NCBI RefSeq assembly: GCF_000213055.1
Contig: NZ_CM001165.1
Coordinates: forward strand, 7,295,381 to 7,359,380
Reading direction: 5' to 3'
Length of the DNA: 64,000 nucleotides
Source of the DNA: Streptomyces sp. Tu6071
GTDB lineage: Bacteria > Actinomycetota > Actinomycetes > Streptomycetales > Streptomycetaceae
Shown: positions 43,492-51,998 of the stretch, one piece after another
How the letters are laid out: the number at the start of each line of letters is the position of its first letter
Numbering within the stretch: the stretch's first letter is position 1
Position numbers and translations under genes: made by a program
Notes under the pieces: generated by a model
The model's input: only the letters and a program-made list of their open reading frames with translations
Database searches by the model: none
Told to the model about the DNA's origin: nothing

Positions 43492-45537
43492 GTGGTGAGC
43501 GAGAAGCCGGAGGCGGGCGGCGAGGCGACCAGGGGCCTTCCGGGGCTGCGGCACGTCCGGACCGGAATCGCGCTGGTCGAGGGCGACACGTACATCCTCA
43601 CCGACGCGAACCCCGCGTTCGCCGAGCACGCCGGGCCGCACCTCGCCCCGCCCGGCGGCCCCGTCCCCCCGGGCCCCCTGCGCGCGGCACTGGACCGGGC
43701 CCGGCGCACGGGCCGCACCGAGCGGGTGCGCCTGCCGGCCGCGACACCGGGCCACGGGGACCCGCACGGCCCCCTCGTCCTCCTGTGCCTGCCCCTGCGC
43801 CCCGCTCAGGGCCCTCCGCCGCTCCTCCTGCTCGCCCAGGTACTCCCGGACACCGCCGAGACGGACCCCGCCGACGCGGGCCCCGGCGAGCGCCCCCTCG
43901 ACGACGACGCGCTCGTCCTGCGCTACCAGGCGCTGCTCTCCGCCGTTCCGCAGGTCGTCTGGACGCGCGACCCCGAGGGCCGCGTCACCAGGCTCTCCGG
44001 GACCGAGGACGCCGGGCGGATCGCCCTCCCGCTGCCCGGGGACGGCGAGGACTGGCTCGACGCCGTCCACCCGAAGGACCGCGAACGCTTCACCCGCGAG
44101 TGGCACGAGGCCAACGCCGGGGCCACCCACGTCACCACCGTCGTCCGCGTACGCGTCGGCGAGGACCCCCGCGCCTACCGGCACCTGCGGCTCACCGCCG
44201 TGCCCGTCGCGCGCGCGGACGGGCGCCGCGAGTGGGTCGGTACCGTCGCCGACGCCGAGAGCGAGTGGTTCGCCAGTACACGCGAACGCCTCCTCGCCCG
44301 GATGGCCGAGGTCTCCACGGCCCGCGACCTGTCCGAGGCGTTCCGCACGACCGCCGCCGTCGTCGTGCCGGATCTCGCCGACTCGATCGCCGTCTTCGAG
44401 GTCCAGGGCGCCACCGCGCCGTCCGCGCTCGCCGCGCGCTCCGCCGTCCCCGCCGAGCGCGTCGCCTTCGCCCCCGACCTCCCCGTGCTGCCCCCGCTCG
44501 GCGACGGATTCTCGCTCGGGCACATGGCCGAGGAGGTCCTGCGCGACCGCGAGCCCCGCCTCGTCGTCTTCCCGGCCGGCGCACCGCCCGAGGACAAGAT
44601 CTCATCCGTCTCGCGGGGGTGGCTGCGCGAGGCCGGGGCGACCTGCCTCGCGCTGCTCCCCGTCCTCGTGGACGGCCGCGCCGTCGCCCTCGCGAGCGTC
44701 GCCAACTGCCTGGGCAACCCGCCGCCGACCGAACTCGAACTGCGCCTGCTCCAGGACGTCCTGCAAGGACTCAGCCGCCCCCTGCGCCGCACCCTGGAAC
44801 TGCAACGCGCCCGCGAGACCGCCCTCGTCCTGCAACGCTCCTTCCTCACCGCCGCCCCCGACCTCGCGGGCGCCGAGATCCGCGCCCGCTACGTACCCGC
44901 CAACGCCGCCGCCGAGGTCGGCGGCGACTGGTACGACGCGACCCGGCTGGCCGGAGGGGCCGTCGCCCTCACGATCGGCGACGTCGCCGGGCACGACCTG
45001 GACGCCGCGACCGCGATGGGCAGCGTCAACAGCATGCTGCGCGGCCTCGCCTGGGACGCCGGACCCCACGCCGACCCCGCCCGCACCCTGGACCGCCTCG
45101 ACGGCATGGTGCAGGGCCTCGGCACGGCCTCGCTCGTCACCACCGTGCACGCGCTCCTGTGCCCCGCCCCCGGGCGCGGCTGGCACGTCACGCTCGCCAA
45201 CGCGGGCCACCCGCCGCCCCTGCTGCTGCGCGCCGCGGGGCCCGTCGACTGCGTCGGCGACGAGGAGCCCGACCCGCCGCTGTGCACCCCGCCGGGACCT
45301 GCCCGCAGCAGCACGAAGCTCTTCCTTGCCAAGGGCGACACACTGCTTCTCTACACGGACGGACTCGTGGAGATCCCGGAGGCGAGGATCACCGACCGCA
45401 TCGCGCACCTGCGCCACCGCGTCGAGAAACTGCACCGCGACGGCCAGACCCTGGAAGCCCTCGTCCGCGACGTCGTCGCGCACGTACGCGCGGGCAAGGA
45501 CGACATCGCGGTCATCGCCTTCCGCGCGACGGGCTGA
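43492..45537 (+). CDS. PAS/GAF-PP2C (SpoIIE-type) sensor phosphatase
   Basis: A 681-residue cytosolic phosphatase. Order: an N-terminal divergent PAS-like region, a PAS domain (ALLSAVPQVVWTRDPEGRV to WVGTVADAESEW, about residues 145-265), a GAF domain (LLARMAEVSTARDLSEAF to about 440), and a C-terminal SpoIIE catalytic domain with VGGDWYDATRL, TIGDVAGHDLDAATAMG, LANAGHPPPLLLR, LLLYTDGLVEIP and GKDDIAVIAF. It likely senses a small signal and dephosphorylates an anti-anti-sigma factor. Two adjacent GTG codons (43492, 43495) could start; GAGGGGG is 8 nt before the first. Confidence 0.87.
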   Translation: MVSEKPEAGGEATRGLPGLRHVRTGIALVEGDTYILTDANPAFAEHAGPHLAPPGGPVPPGPLRAALDRARRTGRTERVRLPAATPGHGDPHGPLVLLCLPLRPAQGPPPLLLLAQVLPDTAETDPADAGPGERPLDDDALVLRYQALLSAVPQVVWTRDPEGRVTRLSGTEDAGRIALPLPGDGEDWLDAVHPKDRERFTREWHEANAGATHVTTVVRVRVGEDPRAYRHLRLTAVPVARADGRREWVGTVADAESEWFASTRERLLARMAEVSTARDLSEAFRTTAAVVVPDLADSIAVFEVQGATAPSALAARSAVPAERVAFAPDLPVLPPLGDGFSLGHMAEEVLRDREPRLVVFPAGAPPEDKISSVSRGWLREAGATCLALLPVLVDGRAVALASVANCLGNPPPTELELRLLQDVLQGLSRPLRRTLELQRARETALVLQRSFLTAAPDLAGAEIRARYVPANAAAEVGGDWYDATRLAGGAVALTIGDVAGHDLDAATAMGSVNSMLRGLAWDAGPHADPARTLDRLDGMVQGLGTASLVTTVHALLCPAPGRGWHVTLANAGHPPPLLLRAAGPVDCVGDEEPDPPLCTPPGPARSSTKLFLAKGDTLLLYTDGLVEIPEARITDRIAHLRHRVEKLHRDGQTLEALVRDVVAHVRAGKDDIAVIAFRATG

Positions 45538-45609
45538 GCGGGGCGGTCCCCCGCCCGGCCACCGGGGCGGACGGGCCGCGTACCCGCCCGCCACGTCCGC
45601 CGCCGTGAC

Positions 45610-46503
45610 TCAGCCGCCCACCGGCCCCACCGGCACGTCGCCCCGCAGCGTGATGCGGTGCATGACGCGATGCCGGTCCCCGTAGTCGCGGTTGGCGTAG
45701 TGGGACGTGGCGCGGTTGTCCCACAGGGCCACGTCGCCGGGCTGCCAGCGGTGCCGGATCGTGTGCTCCGGCTTGGTGAGGTGCGCGTACAGGATGTCGA
45801 GGATGCCCCGGCTCTCGTACTCCGAGACCCCCGTCAGGTGCGAGGTGAAGCCCGGATTGACGAACAGGCCCCGGCGCCCCGACTCCGGGTGCACACGCAC
45901 CACCGGATGCTCGACGGGCGAGAGATCCGTGAACACCTCGCCCTCCCACACGTTCCCGCGCCCCTGCCGCCGCTGCGCCAGGTAGTAGCCGAACTCCCGG
46001 TTCCCGTCGTGCACGGCGGTCAGCGGGTCGATGAGCGCGCGCAGCCCCGGCGTCAGCGACTCGTACGCCGCCTGGCTGTCCGCCCACGACGTGTCGCCCC
46101 CGGCCGGCGGCAGCACCACGGCGCGCAGCACGGAGATCGCGGGCGGCCTCGCCACGAACGTCACGTCGGTGTGCCACACGTCGGCGAAACCGTTGTCCTG
46201 GCTGTCCAGCGCGAACACCTCCTCGGGCACGTCGCCCGAGTCGCGCACCGGATGACCGGCCGTCACCTCGCCGAGCCGCCGCCCGAACGCGATCTGCGCC
46301 GCGTCGTCGATGTCCTGCCCGCGCACGAACAGCACCTTGTACGCCACGAGCGCCGCGCGCACCGCGGCCACCTGCCCGTCGTCCAGCCGGCCGAGATCGA
46401 TATCGTGCACCTCGGCGCCGAAACGGGGCCCGAGCGGAGTCAGGCGCAGCCCCGCCTCCGATACGCCCGGGGCGGTGCTCACGCGGTCACTGATGACGGT
46501 CAT
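45610..46503 (-). CDS. TauD-family Fe(II)/2-oxoglutarate dioxygenase (alkylsulfonate or sulfate-ester type)
   Basis: A 297-residue enzyme. The metal triad is H111-x-D113 (VWHTDVTF) and H268 (RATSHYA), with arginines further on (RHRVMHR) for 2-oxoglutarate. RFGAEVHDIDLGRLDD, RPPAISVLRAVVLPPAGGDT and WQPGDVALWDN are typical of TauD/AtsK enzymes, which release sulfite or sulfate from organosulfur compounds under sulfur limitation. AGGAGG precedes ATG 46503. The roughly 290-nt leader with a Cys-rich small ORF and hairpin fits sulfur-responsive control. Confidence 0.87.
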   Translation of the reverse strand: MTVISDRVSTAPGVSEAGLRLTPLGPRFGAEVHDIDLGRLDDGQVAAVRAALVAYKVLFVRGQDIDDAAQIAFGRRLGEVTAGHPVRDSGDVPEEVFALDSQDNGFADVWHTDVTFVARPPAISVLRAVVLPPAGGDTSWADSQAAYESLTPGLRALIDPLTAVHDGNREFGYYLAQRRQGRGNVWEGEVFTDLSPVEHPVVRVHPESGRRGLFVNPGFTSHLTGVSEYESRGILDILYAHLTKPEHTIRHRWQPGDVALWDNRATSHYANRDYGDRHRVMHRITLRGDVPVGPVGG

Positions 46504-46530
46504 CGTGCTTCCTCCTTGTGCGGGGGCGGC

Positions 46531-46561
46531 GTCCCCGGGCCCCGCGGCAGCGGGCCGGGAC
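46531..46561 (-). promoter_or_regulatory. Candidate attenuator hairpin before the TauD gene
   Basis: GTCCCCGGGCCCCGC pairs with GCGGGCCGGGAC around GGCA. In the mRNA it lies directly upstream of the TauD Shine-Dalgarno and about 155 nt after the Cys-rich leader ORF stop, so it could terminate transcription or hide the ribosome site. Confidence 0.5.
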
Positions 46562-46716
46562 GATCCAGGACGGCGCGCCCCCGACGGTGGGGGAGGGGCA
46601 GAGGGGAGCGCGGCACGGCGCGACGACCGGCGCCGCGTCGGACGGCGGCGTACGGAGGCGGCGCGAAGAGCCCGGCGCCGCGCGGGAAGGTCAGGCGGCA
46701 GCCGGGGCGGGAGAGA

Positions 46717-46791
46717 TCAGCGACAACAACACGCGGCCGTGCGGAGGCGCGGTTCGAGGACCGGGCGGCACACCGACGATTCGTGGGTCAC
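46717..46791 (-). CDS. Candidate Cys-rich leader peptide (24 aa), probably leaderless
   Basis: A small ORF reading MTHESSVCRPVLEPRLRT then AACCCR and TGA, with three consecutive cysteine codons (all TGT) just before the stop. TGT is a rare codon in this genome, which increases sensitivity to Cys-tRNA. No Shine-Dalgarno precedes GTG 46791, but a -10-like TACAAC ends 6 nt upstream, so transcription could start on the GTG itself. Leaderless polycysteine short ORFs act as cysteine-responsive attenuators in mycobacteria. The downstream gene is a sulfur-scavenging dioxygenase, which fits. The alternative start GTG 46773 would give 18 residues. Confidence 0.5.
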   Translation of the reverse strand: MTHESSVCRPVLEPRLRTAACCCR

Positions 46792-46797
46792 GGAAAA

Positions 46798-46803
46798 GTT
46801 GTA
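46798..46803 (-). promoter_or_regulatory. -10-like box for the TauD leader transcript
   Basis: TACAAC on the minus strand, 6 nt before GTG 46791. No good -35 is seen at 17-18 nt. Confidence 0.35.
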
Positions 46804-46880
46804 CCGCACGGGACCGCGCCCGCACCAGCACGCGTCCAGGCTCTGGGACACGGCGCCCGGCGCCGCGCCCGCCCGAAGGC

Positions 46881-46915
46881 CCGGCCCGTACCCCGAACTC
46901 CGGGGTACGGGCCGG
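46881..46915 (-). terminator. Perfect 15-bp hairpin after the aldolase gene
   Basis: CCGGCCCGTACCCCG (46881-46895) pairs fully with CGGGGTACGGGCCGG (46901-46915), loop AACTC, 8 nt beyond the aldolase stop. Confidence 0.85.
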
Positions 46916-46923
46916 ACGACCGT

Positions 46924-47805
46924 CTACCCCCGCCCCGCCACCACCCCCTCCCCGGCCCCCGCCACGACCCGCGTCAGCCGCTCCACGACCTCCGACATCG
47001 CCTCCCGGCCCGCGCCGAGGTACCCGCGCGCGTCCACGAGCCCCGGCTCCGCGCCCAGCCGCTCCCGTACCGCCGCCGTCAGTGCCACGTTCAGCGCCGT
47101 CCCCACGTTCACCTTCGTGATGCCGCCCCGCACCGCCGCGCGCACCTCCTCGTCCGGCACCCCCGAGGACCCGTGCAGCACGAGCGGCACCCCCGCCGCG
47201 TCCCGCAGGCGCCCGAGGAGCCCGTGGTCCAGCGCGGCCGTCCGCGACGTCATCGCGTGACTGCTCCCGACCGCGACCGCGAGCCCGTCGACGCCCGACG
47301 CGGCCACGAACGCCGCCGCCTCCCCGGGATCGGTCCGCGCCCCCGGCGCATGCGGCCCGAGTGGGGCAGCGCCGTCCTTGCCCCCCACCTCGCCCAGCTC
47401 CGCCTCCACCCACAACCCGTGCCCGTGCGCCCACAGCACGGCCTCGCACGTCGCCGCGAGATTCGCCTCGTACGGGAGCTTCGCCCCGTCGTACATGACG
47501 GACCCGAACCCCTCGTCGGCCGCCTGCCGCAGCAACTCCGCATCCGTCACATGGTCCAGGTGCAGTCCCACGGGCACACCCGCCGCCACCGCCGCGGACC
47601 GCGCCGCCGCCGCGAGCGGACCCAGCCGCCCGAGCCGGTACCGCACCGCGTTCTCGCTCACCTGGAGCACGACGGCGCCCCCTGCCCGCTCCGCCCCCGC
47701 GACGACCGCCTCCACGTGCTCCAGCGTGATCACGTTGAACGCGGGCAGCCCCCGCCCGCCCGCGACCGCCTCGGCGACCAGCTCCCCGGTCGGCACCAAG
47801 GCCAC
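46924..47805 (-). CDS. Class II fructose-bisphosphate/tagatose-bisphosphate aldolase-like protein
   Basis: A 293-residue zinc aldolase from GTG 47805, with GGGAGG 8 nt upstream. Class II motifs: LPAFNVITLEHVEAVV, GLHLDHVTD (zinc His/Asp, H82 and D84), SVMYDGAKLPYEAN, VEAELGEVGG (glutamate), LVLHGSSGVPDEEV (zinc His) and ITKVNVGTALN. Its start lies 3 nt after the SIS-domain gene stop, forming a two-gene operon. With an AgaS-type SIS protein and a DeoR regulator it most likely cleaves a ketose bisphosphate from aminosugar (galactosamine-type) breakdown, similar to KbaY/GatY. Confidence 0.85.
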   Translation of the reverse strand: MALVPTGELVAEAVAGGRGLPAFNVITLEHVEAVVAGAERAGGAVVLQVSENAVRYRLGRLGPLAAAARSAAVAAGVPVGLHLDHVTDAELLRQAADEGFGSVMYDGAKLPYEANLAATCEAVLWAHGHGLWVEAELGEVGGKDGAAPLGPHAPGARTDPGEAAAFVAASGVDGLAVAVGSSHAMTSRTAALDHGLLGRLRDAAGVPLVLHGSSGVPDEEVRAAVRGGITKVNVGTALNVALTAAVRERLGAEPGLVDARGYLGAGREAMSEVVERLTRVVAGAGEGVVAGRG

Positions 47806-47808
47806 CGC

Positions 47809-48693
47809 TCACACCTCCCGCAGCACGACGGACCGCGTCAGGTGCCGCGGCTCGTCCGGCGTCAGCCCCTGCCGCTCCGCCAGCTCCACCGCGAGGCGCT
47901 GCGCCCGCACGAGCGCGAGCAGTTCGTCCCCCGGCTCCGCCACCCACAGCGCCCCGGTCCCGGCGACCTGCTCCGCGAGCCCGTCCGGCGCCTCGCCGAA
48001 CATCCACGTCGCCGTCCCCTGCGTACTCACGCTGATCGGCCCGTGCCGGTACTCCATCGCCGGATACGCCTCCGTCCACGCCAGCGCGGCCTCCCGCATC
48101 TTCAGCGCCGCCTCCCGCGCGAGCCCCACCGACCAGCCCCGCCCCAGAAACGTGAACTGCCCGCACTCCAGCAGCCCCTCGGGCAGCGGCGCGACGAGCG
48201 CCTCGCGCGCCCGCGCCACCACGTCCTCCGGCTGCAGCCCCAGGTGCGCCCGCAGCAGCGTCAGCGCGCTCGTCGCGAACCGTGTCTGCACGACCGACTT
48301 CTCGTCGGCCCAGTCGAGGACGACGAGCCGGTCGGCGAGGTCCCGCACAGGCGTCGCCGGATCGGCCGTCACCACGACCGTCGGCGTCCGCCCCCGCAGC
48401 GCGGCGAGCACGTCGAGCACCTCCGTCGTCGTCCCCGACCGCGTCAGCGCGAGCACCAGGTCGTACGGGCGCGACGCGGGGAACTCCGAGGCGGCGAACG
48501 CGTCCGTCTCCCCCTGACCCGCTCCCTCGCGCAGCGCCGCGTACGCCTGCGCCATGAACAGCGAGGTCCCGCACCCGACCACGGCGACCCGTGCCCCCGG
48601 CTCCGGCAGCCCGAGGCCCCCGGCGGCCCCGAGCGCCGCCGCGCGCTCCCAGCACTCCGGCTGCGAGGCCAGCTCGTCCCGTACATGGCTCAT
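47809..48693 (-). CDS. SIS-domain sugar isomerase/deaminase (AgaS-like)
   Basis: A 294-residue protein with two SIS domains. The first has GARVAVVGCGTSLFMAQAYA and LALTRSGTTTEVLDVLAA; the second has LGRGWSVGLAREAALKMREAALAWTEA. This matches the glutamine-independent half of GlmS and AgaS-type aminosugar-phosphate deaminase/isomerases. There is no amidotransferase domain, so it converts rather than makes aminosugar phosphates. It is followed by the aldolase gene in one operon and is divergent from the DeoR-type regulator. Confidence 0.85.
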   Translation of the reverse strand: MSHVRDELASQPECWERAAALGAAGGLGLPEPGARVAVVGCGTSLFMAQAYAALREGAGQGETDAFAASEFPASRPYDLVLALTRSGTTTEVLDVLAALRGRTPTVVVTADPATPVRDLADRLVVLDWADEKSVVQTRFATSALTLLRAHLGLQPEDVVARAREALVAPLPEGLLECGQFTFLGRGWSVGLAREAALKMREAALAWTEAYPAMEYRHGPISVSTQGTATWMFGEAPDGLAEQVAGTGALWVAEPGDELLALVRAQRLAVELAERQGLTPDEPRHLTRSVVLREV

Positions 48694-48720
48694 GATGTGA
48701 TCCCCTTGGTTCTCGACTGC

Positions 48721-48784
48721 TACGACGCTCACGACGTGACCGCCTCTCTTGACCCGTACGACGCTTCCGACCCCTGTACGACGC
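48721..48784. promoter_or_regulatory. Three TACGACGC direct repeats in the SIS/DeoR intergenic region
   Basis: TACGACGC occurs at 48721-48728, 48757-48764 and 48777-48784. Direct or inverted repeats between a DeoR gene and its target operon are common operator arrangements. Confidence 0.45.
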
Positions 48785-48864
48785 GGGGGAGCGCGCCACC
48801 GCGCCCGCACCCCGCCCCGATCCCCGCCCGGCCGCACGGCCCGGGCGGACGTGGAGAACACCCG

Positions 48865-49653
48865 ATGTCGCGCGACACCCGATGGAAGGCCCTGCTCGAA
48901 CTCCTCGCCGCCGAGGGCGGACTCGACGTCGACGACGCCGCGCACCGCCTCGGCGTCTCGCCCGCCACCATCCGCCGCGACTTCGACACCCTCGCCGAGC
49001 GGCGCATGCTCGTCCGCACCCGAGGAGGCGCCCTCCCGCACGGCGTCGGCTACGACCTCCCCCTGCGCCACAAGAGCGCCCGCCGCGCCGAGGAGAAGCA
49101 GCGCATCGCGCACGCCGTCGCCGCGCTCGTCCGCCCCGGCGAGGCACTCGGCCTCACCGGCGGGACCACCACGACGGCCGTCGCCGAGGCCCTCGCGGCC
49201 CGCGCCGACCTCGCCGACGGCGAGGGCGAGGGCCAGGCACTCACCGTCGTCACCAACGCCCTGAACATCGCGTACGCGCTCACGGCCCGCCCGCGGTTCA
49301 AGACGGTCCTGACCGGGGGAGTGGCCCGCCCGCACTCGTACGAGCTCACCGGTCCGCTCGCCGACGGCGTCCTCGGACAGATCACCCTCGACACCGCCGT
49401 CCTCGGCGTGGGCGCCCTCGACGCCGCCGAGGGCGCCGCGACGGCCGACGAGGCCGAGGCGGGCATCAACCGGCTGCTGTGCGCCCGCGCGCGCCGCGTC
49501 GTGGTCGCCGCCGACTCCAGCAAGCTCGGCGCCCGCGCCTTCGCCCGCATCTGCCCCGCCGAGGCCGTCGACATCCTCGTCACCGACACCGGAGCGGACC
49601 CCGAGGCGCTCGCGGACCTGCGGGAACGCGGCATCGACATCCGTACGGTCTGA
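48865..49653 (+). CDS. DeoR-family transcriptional regulator
   Basis: A 262-residue repressor. N-terminal HTH: RWKALLELLAAEGGLDVDDA then AHRLGVSPATIRRDFDTLAE, with the DeoR signature arginines. The C-terminal DeoRC sugar-phosphate sensor contains LGLTGGTTTTAVAEAL, VVTNALNIAYAL, LTGGVARPHSYELTGPLA and VVVAADSSKLG. It should sense the phosphorylated sugar processed by the divergent SIS/aldolase operon. Confidence 0.88.
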   Translation: MSRDTRWKALLELLAAEGGLDVDDAAHRLGVSPATIRRDFDTLAERRMLVRTRGGALPHGVGYDLPLRHKSARRAEEKQRIAHAVAALVRPGEALGLTGGTTTTAVAEALAARADLADGEGEGQALTVVTNALNIAYALTARPRFKTVLTGGVARPHSYELTGPLADGVLGQITLDTAVLGVGALDAAEGAATADEAEAGINRLLCARARRVVVAADSSKLGARAFARICPAEAVDILVTDTGADPEALADLRERGIDIRTV

Positions 49654-49775
49654 ACCCGCGCGGTCCGTACGCTCCACGCTCCCGCACACCCCCGCTCCAC
49701 GACCCGGCCGACGCGCGCCATCCTGCCCTCTCCGCGCACGCCGTGACAAGAGATGCTCGAAACGTGAGCCGATTG

Positions 49776-49817
49776 AGCAAGATCAAGCATCGCTTGCTGT
49801 TGTCCTGTGAGAACAAC
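49776..49817. promoter_or_regulatory. A/T-richer segment with small inverted repeats before the endonuclease gene
   Basis: AGCAAG (49776-49781) pairs with CTTGCT (49793-49798), followed by GTTGT and ACAAC around CCTGTGAGA (49799-49817). It lies about 115-155 nt before the start codon and is probably a promoter/operator; no exact consensus was recognised. Confidence 0.35.
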
Positions 49818-49930
49818 AAGTAAGGATTATGTGAGGAGCCCCCGCCGCGCGGGCCCCGCATGGGACATTCCCCGGGACCTGACGGAGCGCCACGCCGCCC
49901 ATGGGGCGGCGCCCAGCGAGAGGGCCCCGC

Positions 49931-50806
49931 ATGACCCCCCACCACCCCCGCCCCGCCCACCCCGTCCGCGGAACCGCCCTCGCCCTCGCGGCGGCGGCAG
50001 GGCTCCTCCTCACCACCCAGAGCCTGCCCGCCGCGGCCGACACCCCCCGCCCCGCCGCGGCGACCGACAGCACGGTCACGGCGACCGACAGCACCACCAC
50101 GGCGAGCGTCACCACCGCCACGGCCGCCGACTACTACGCGAGCGTCGAGGGCAAGACGGGCGCCGCCCTCAAGAGCGCCCTGCACACCCTCATCAGCGAC
50201 CAGGACACCGTCACCTACAGCCAGGTGTGGGACGCCCTGAAGAAGACCGACGAGGACCCCGCCAACCCGGACAACATCGTCGAGCTGTACACGGGCAAGT
50301 CCATAGCCAAGTCCCGCCAGGGCGGCGCCCAGGGCGACTGGAACCGCGAACACGTCTGGGCCAAGAGCCACGGCGACTTCGGCACCGCCACGGGCCCCGG
50401 CACCGATCTGCACCACCTGCGCCCCGAGGACGTCGCCGTCAACGGCGCCCGCGGCAACAAGGACTTCGACGACGGCGGCGGCGCCGTCAGCGGCGCTCCC
50501 GGCAACTACACCGACAGCGACAGCTTCGAACCGCGCGACGCCGTCAAGGGCGACGTCGCCCGCATGATCCTCTACATGGCCGTCCGCTACGACGGCGGCG
50601 ACGGCTTCCCCGACCTCGAACCCAACGACGAGGCGGGCAACGGCTCCGCACCCGCGATCGGCCGCCTGTCGGTCCTCAAGGAGTGGAACGAAGTCGACCC
50701 GCCCAGCTCCTTCGAGGAACACCGCAACGACGTCATCTTCGACAGCTACCAGCACAACCGGAACCCGTTCATCGACCACCCCGAGTGGGTCGAGTCGATC
50801 TGGTGA
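49931..50806 (+). CDS. Secreted endonuclease I-family nuclease
   Basis: A 291-residue protein. A signal peptide (MTPHHPRPAHPVRGTALALA, LLLTTQSLPAAADT) is followed by a Thr/Ala-rich linker and the endonuclease I domain. The beta-beta-alpha metal catalytic motif is GDWNREHVWAKSHGDF followed by TDLHHLRPEDVAVNGARGNKDF. It degrades extracellular DNA or RNA, perhaps for phosphate supply. GAGAGGG lies 7 nt before ATG 49931. A strong terminator follows. Confidence 0.9.
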   Translation: MTPHHPRPAHPVRGTALALAAAAGLLLTTQSLPAAADTPRPAAATDSTVTATDSTTTASVTTATAADYYASVEGKTGAALKSALHTLISDQDTVTYSQVWDALKKTDEDPANPDNIVELYTGKSIAKSRQGGAQGDWNREHVWAKSHGDFGTATGPGTDLHHLRPEDVAVNGARGNKDFDDGGGAVSGAPGNYTDSDSFEPRDAVKGDVARMILYMAVRYDGGDGFPDLEPNDEAGNGSAPAIGRLSVLKEWNEVDPPSSFEEHRNDVIFDSYQHNRNPFIDHPEWVESIW

Positions 50807-50836
50807 ACCGTCGCCGCCGATGAGCCGGCACCCCCT

Positions 50837-50870
50837 CCGCCCGCCGGGGAAACGATTCCCCGGCGGGCGG
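50837..50870 (+). terminator. Perfect 15-bp hairpin after the endonuclease gene
   Basis: CCGCCCGCCGGGGAA pairs with TTCCCCGGCGGGCGG around ACGA. It ends 12 nt before the next start codon, so the peptidase promoter must overlap or lie upstream of it. Confidence 0.85.
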
Positions 50871-50882
50871 TAGCCTCCGCGC

Positions 50883-51908
50883 ATGACCGCCACCACCACA
50901 CCCCGGGCGAGAGACCTCGGCCTCGGCACGGGAACCCTGCCGACCGGCCGCCACAACGCCATCACCGACGTCCCCGGCATCCGCGTCGGCCACACCACGG
51001 TGACCGCCCCGCCCCGCGTGCACAGCGGCGTCACCGCGATACTCCCCGAAGGCATCGGCCCCCGCGCCCCACTGCCCGCGGGATTCTTCGCGGGCAACGG
51101 CTACGGAAAGTTCATCGGCACGACCCAACTCACCGAACTCGGCGAGCTGGAGACCCCCCTCCTGCTCACCTCCACCCTCTCCGCGTTCCGCGTCGCCGAC
51201 GCCCTCGTGGGCTGGGTCCTCGAACAGCCCGGCGCCGAGGACGTCCGCAGCCTCAACCCGGTCGTCGGCGAGTGCAACGACGGCCTCCTCTCCGACATCC
51301 GCAGCCGCCCGGTCGGCGAGCACCACGTCCGCGCCGCCCTCGCGTCGGCGAACACGGGACCCGTCGCGGAGGGCTGCGTCGGCGCCGGTACGGGCATGAG
51401 CGCGCTCAACTTCAAAGCGGGCATCGGCACCAGCTCACGCGTCCTGCCGCTCGCCGGACGCGAGACCACCCTCGGCGCCCTCGTCCTGGCCAACTTCGGC
51501 GGCACCCTGCGCCTCGGCTCCCGCACCGTCACCCCCGCCGACCTCGGCCTGCCTGTCCCCCCACCGCTCCCCGACACAGGCTCCTGCGTCGTCGTCCTCG
51601 CGACCGACGCCCCGCTCGACGCCCGACGCCTCACCCGCCTCGCGCGCCGTGCCGTCTTCGCCCTCGCCCGCACCGGCGCCTCCTACAGCCACGGCTCCGG
51701 CGACTACGGCCTCGCCCTCAGCACCACCCGCACCACGGCCCCCCTCGTCCCCGACGCGGACCTCGACCCCCTCTTCACCGCCGCGCTCGACGCGGTCGAG
51801 GAAGCGGTCCTCAACTCCCTCCTCGCCGCGACGACCACCACGGGCCCGCGCGGCGACGTCCGCCACAGCCTCCCCGCCGCACCCCTCCTGCGCCTCCTGA
51901 ACGGCTGA
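50883..51908 (+). CDS. P1-family (DmpA/BapA-type) N-terminal nucleophile peptidase
   Basis: A 341-residue protein. Family motifs: NAITDVPGIRVGHTTV, RVHSGVTAILPEG, FAGNGYGKFIGTTQL, EECNDGLL-like GECNDGLLSDI, EGCVGAGTGMSALNFKAGIG then TSSR, and LVLANFGG. DmpA-type enzymes self-cleave before a serine or threonine and act as aminopeptidases or beta-peptidases. The processing residue is probably in the later VVVLATDAPLDAR/RTGASYSHGSGDY segments. No signal peptide, so cytosolic. Confidence 0.85.
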   Translation: MTATTTPRARDLGLGTGTLPTGRHNAITDVPGIRVGHTTVTAPPRVHSGVTAILPEGIGPRAPLPAGFFAGNGYGKFIGTTQLTELGELETPLLLTSTLSAFRVADALVGWVLEQPGAEDVRSLNPVVGECNDGLLSDIRSRPVGEHHVRAALASANTGPVAEGCVGAGTGMSALNFKAGIGTSSRVLPLAGRETTLGALVLANFGGTLRLGSRTVTPADLGLPVPPPLPDTGSCVVVLATDAPLDARRLTRLARRAVFALARTGASYSHGSGDYGLALSTTRTTAPLVPDADLDPLFTAALDAVEEAVLNSLLAATTTTGPRGDVRHSLPAAPLLRLLNG

Positions 51909-51998
51909 CGGGGACCGAGCCGCCCGTCGCGCTGTCGGGCCTGAAGCCGGGCCCCGCAGTGCTTGTCTCCAGCCCCGTGATCTGCCCCGACACGTGCG

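Noticed and set aside
46691..49147. Minus-strand open frame of over 800 codons over the aldolase and SIS genes
   Set aside because: Gly/Arg/Ala-rich non-conserved translation; aldolase and SIS frames carry clear motifs instead.
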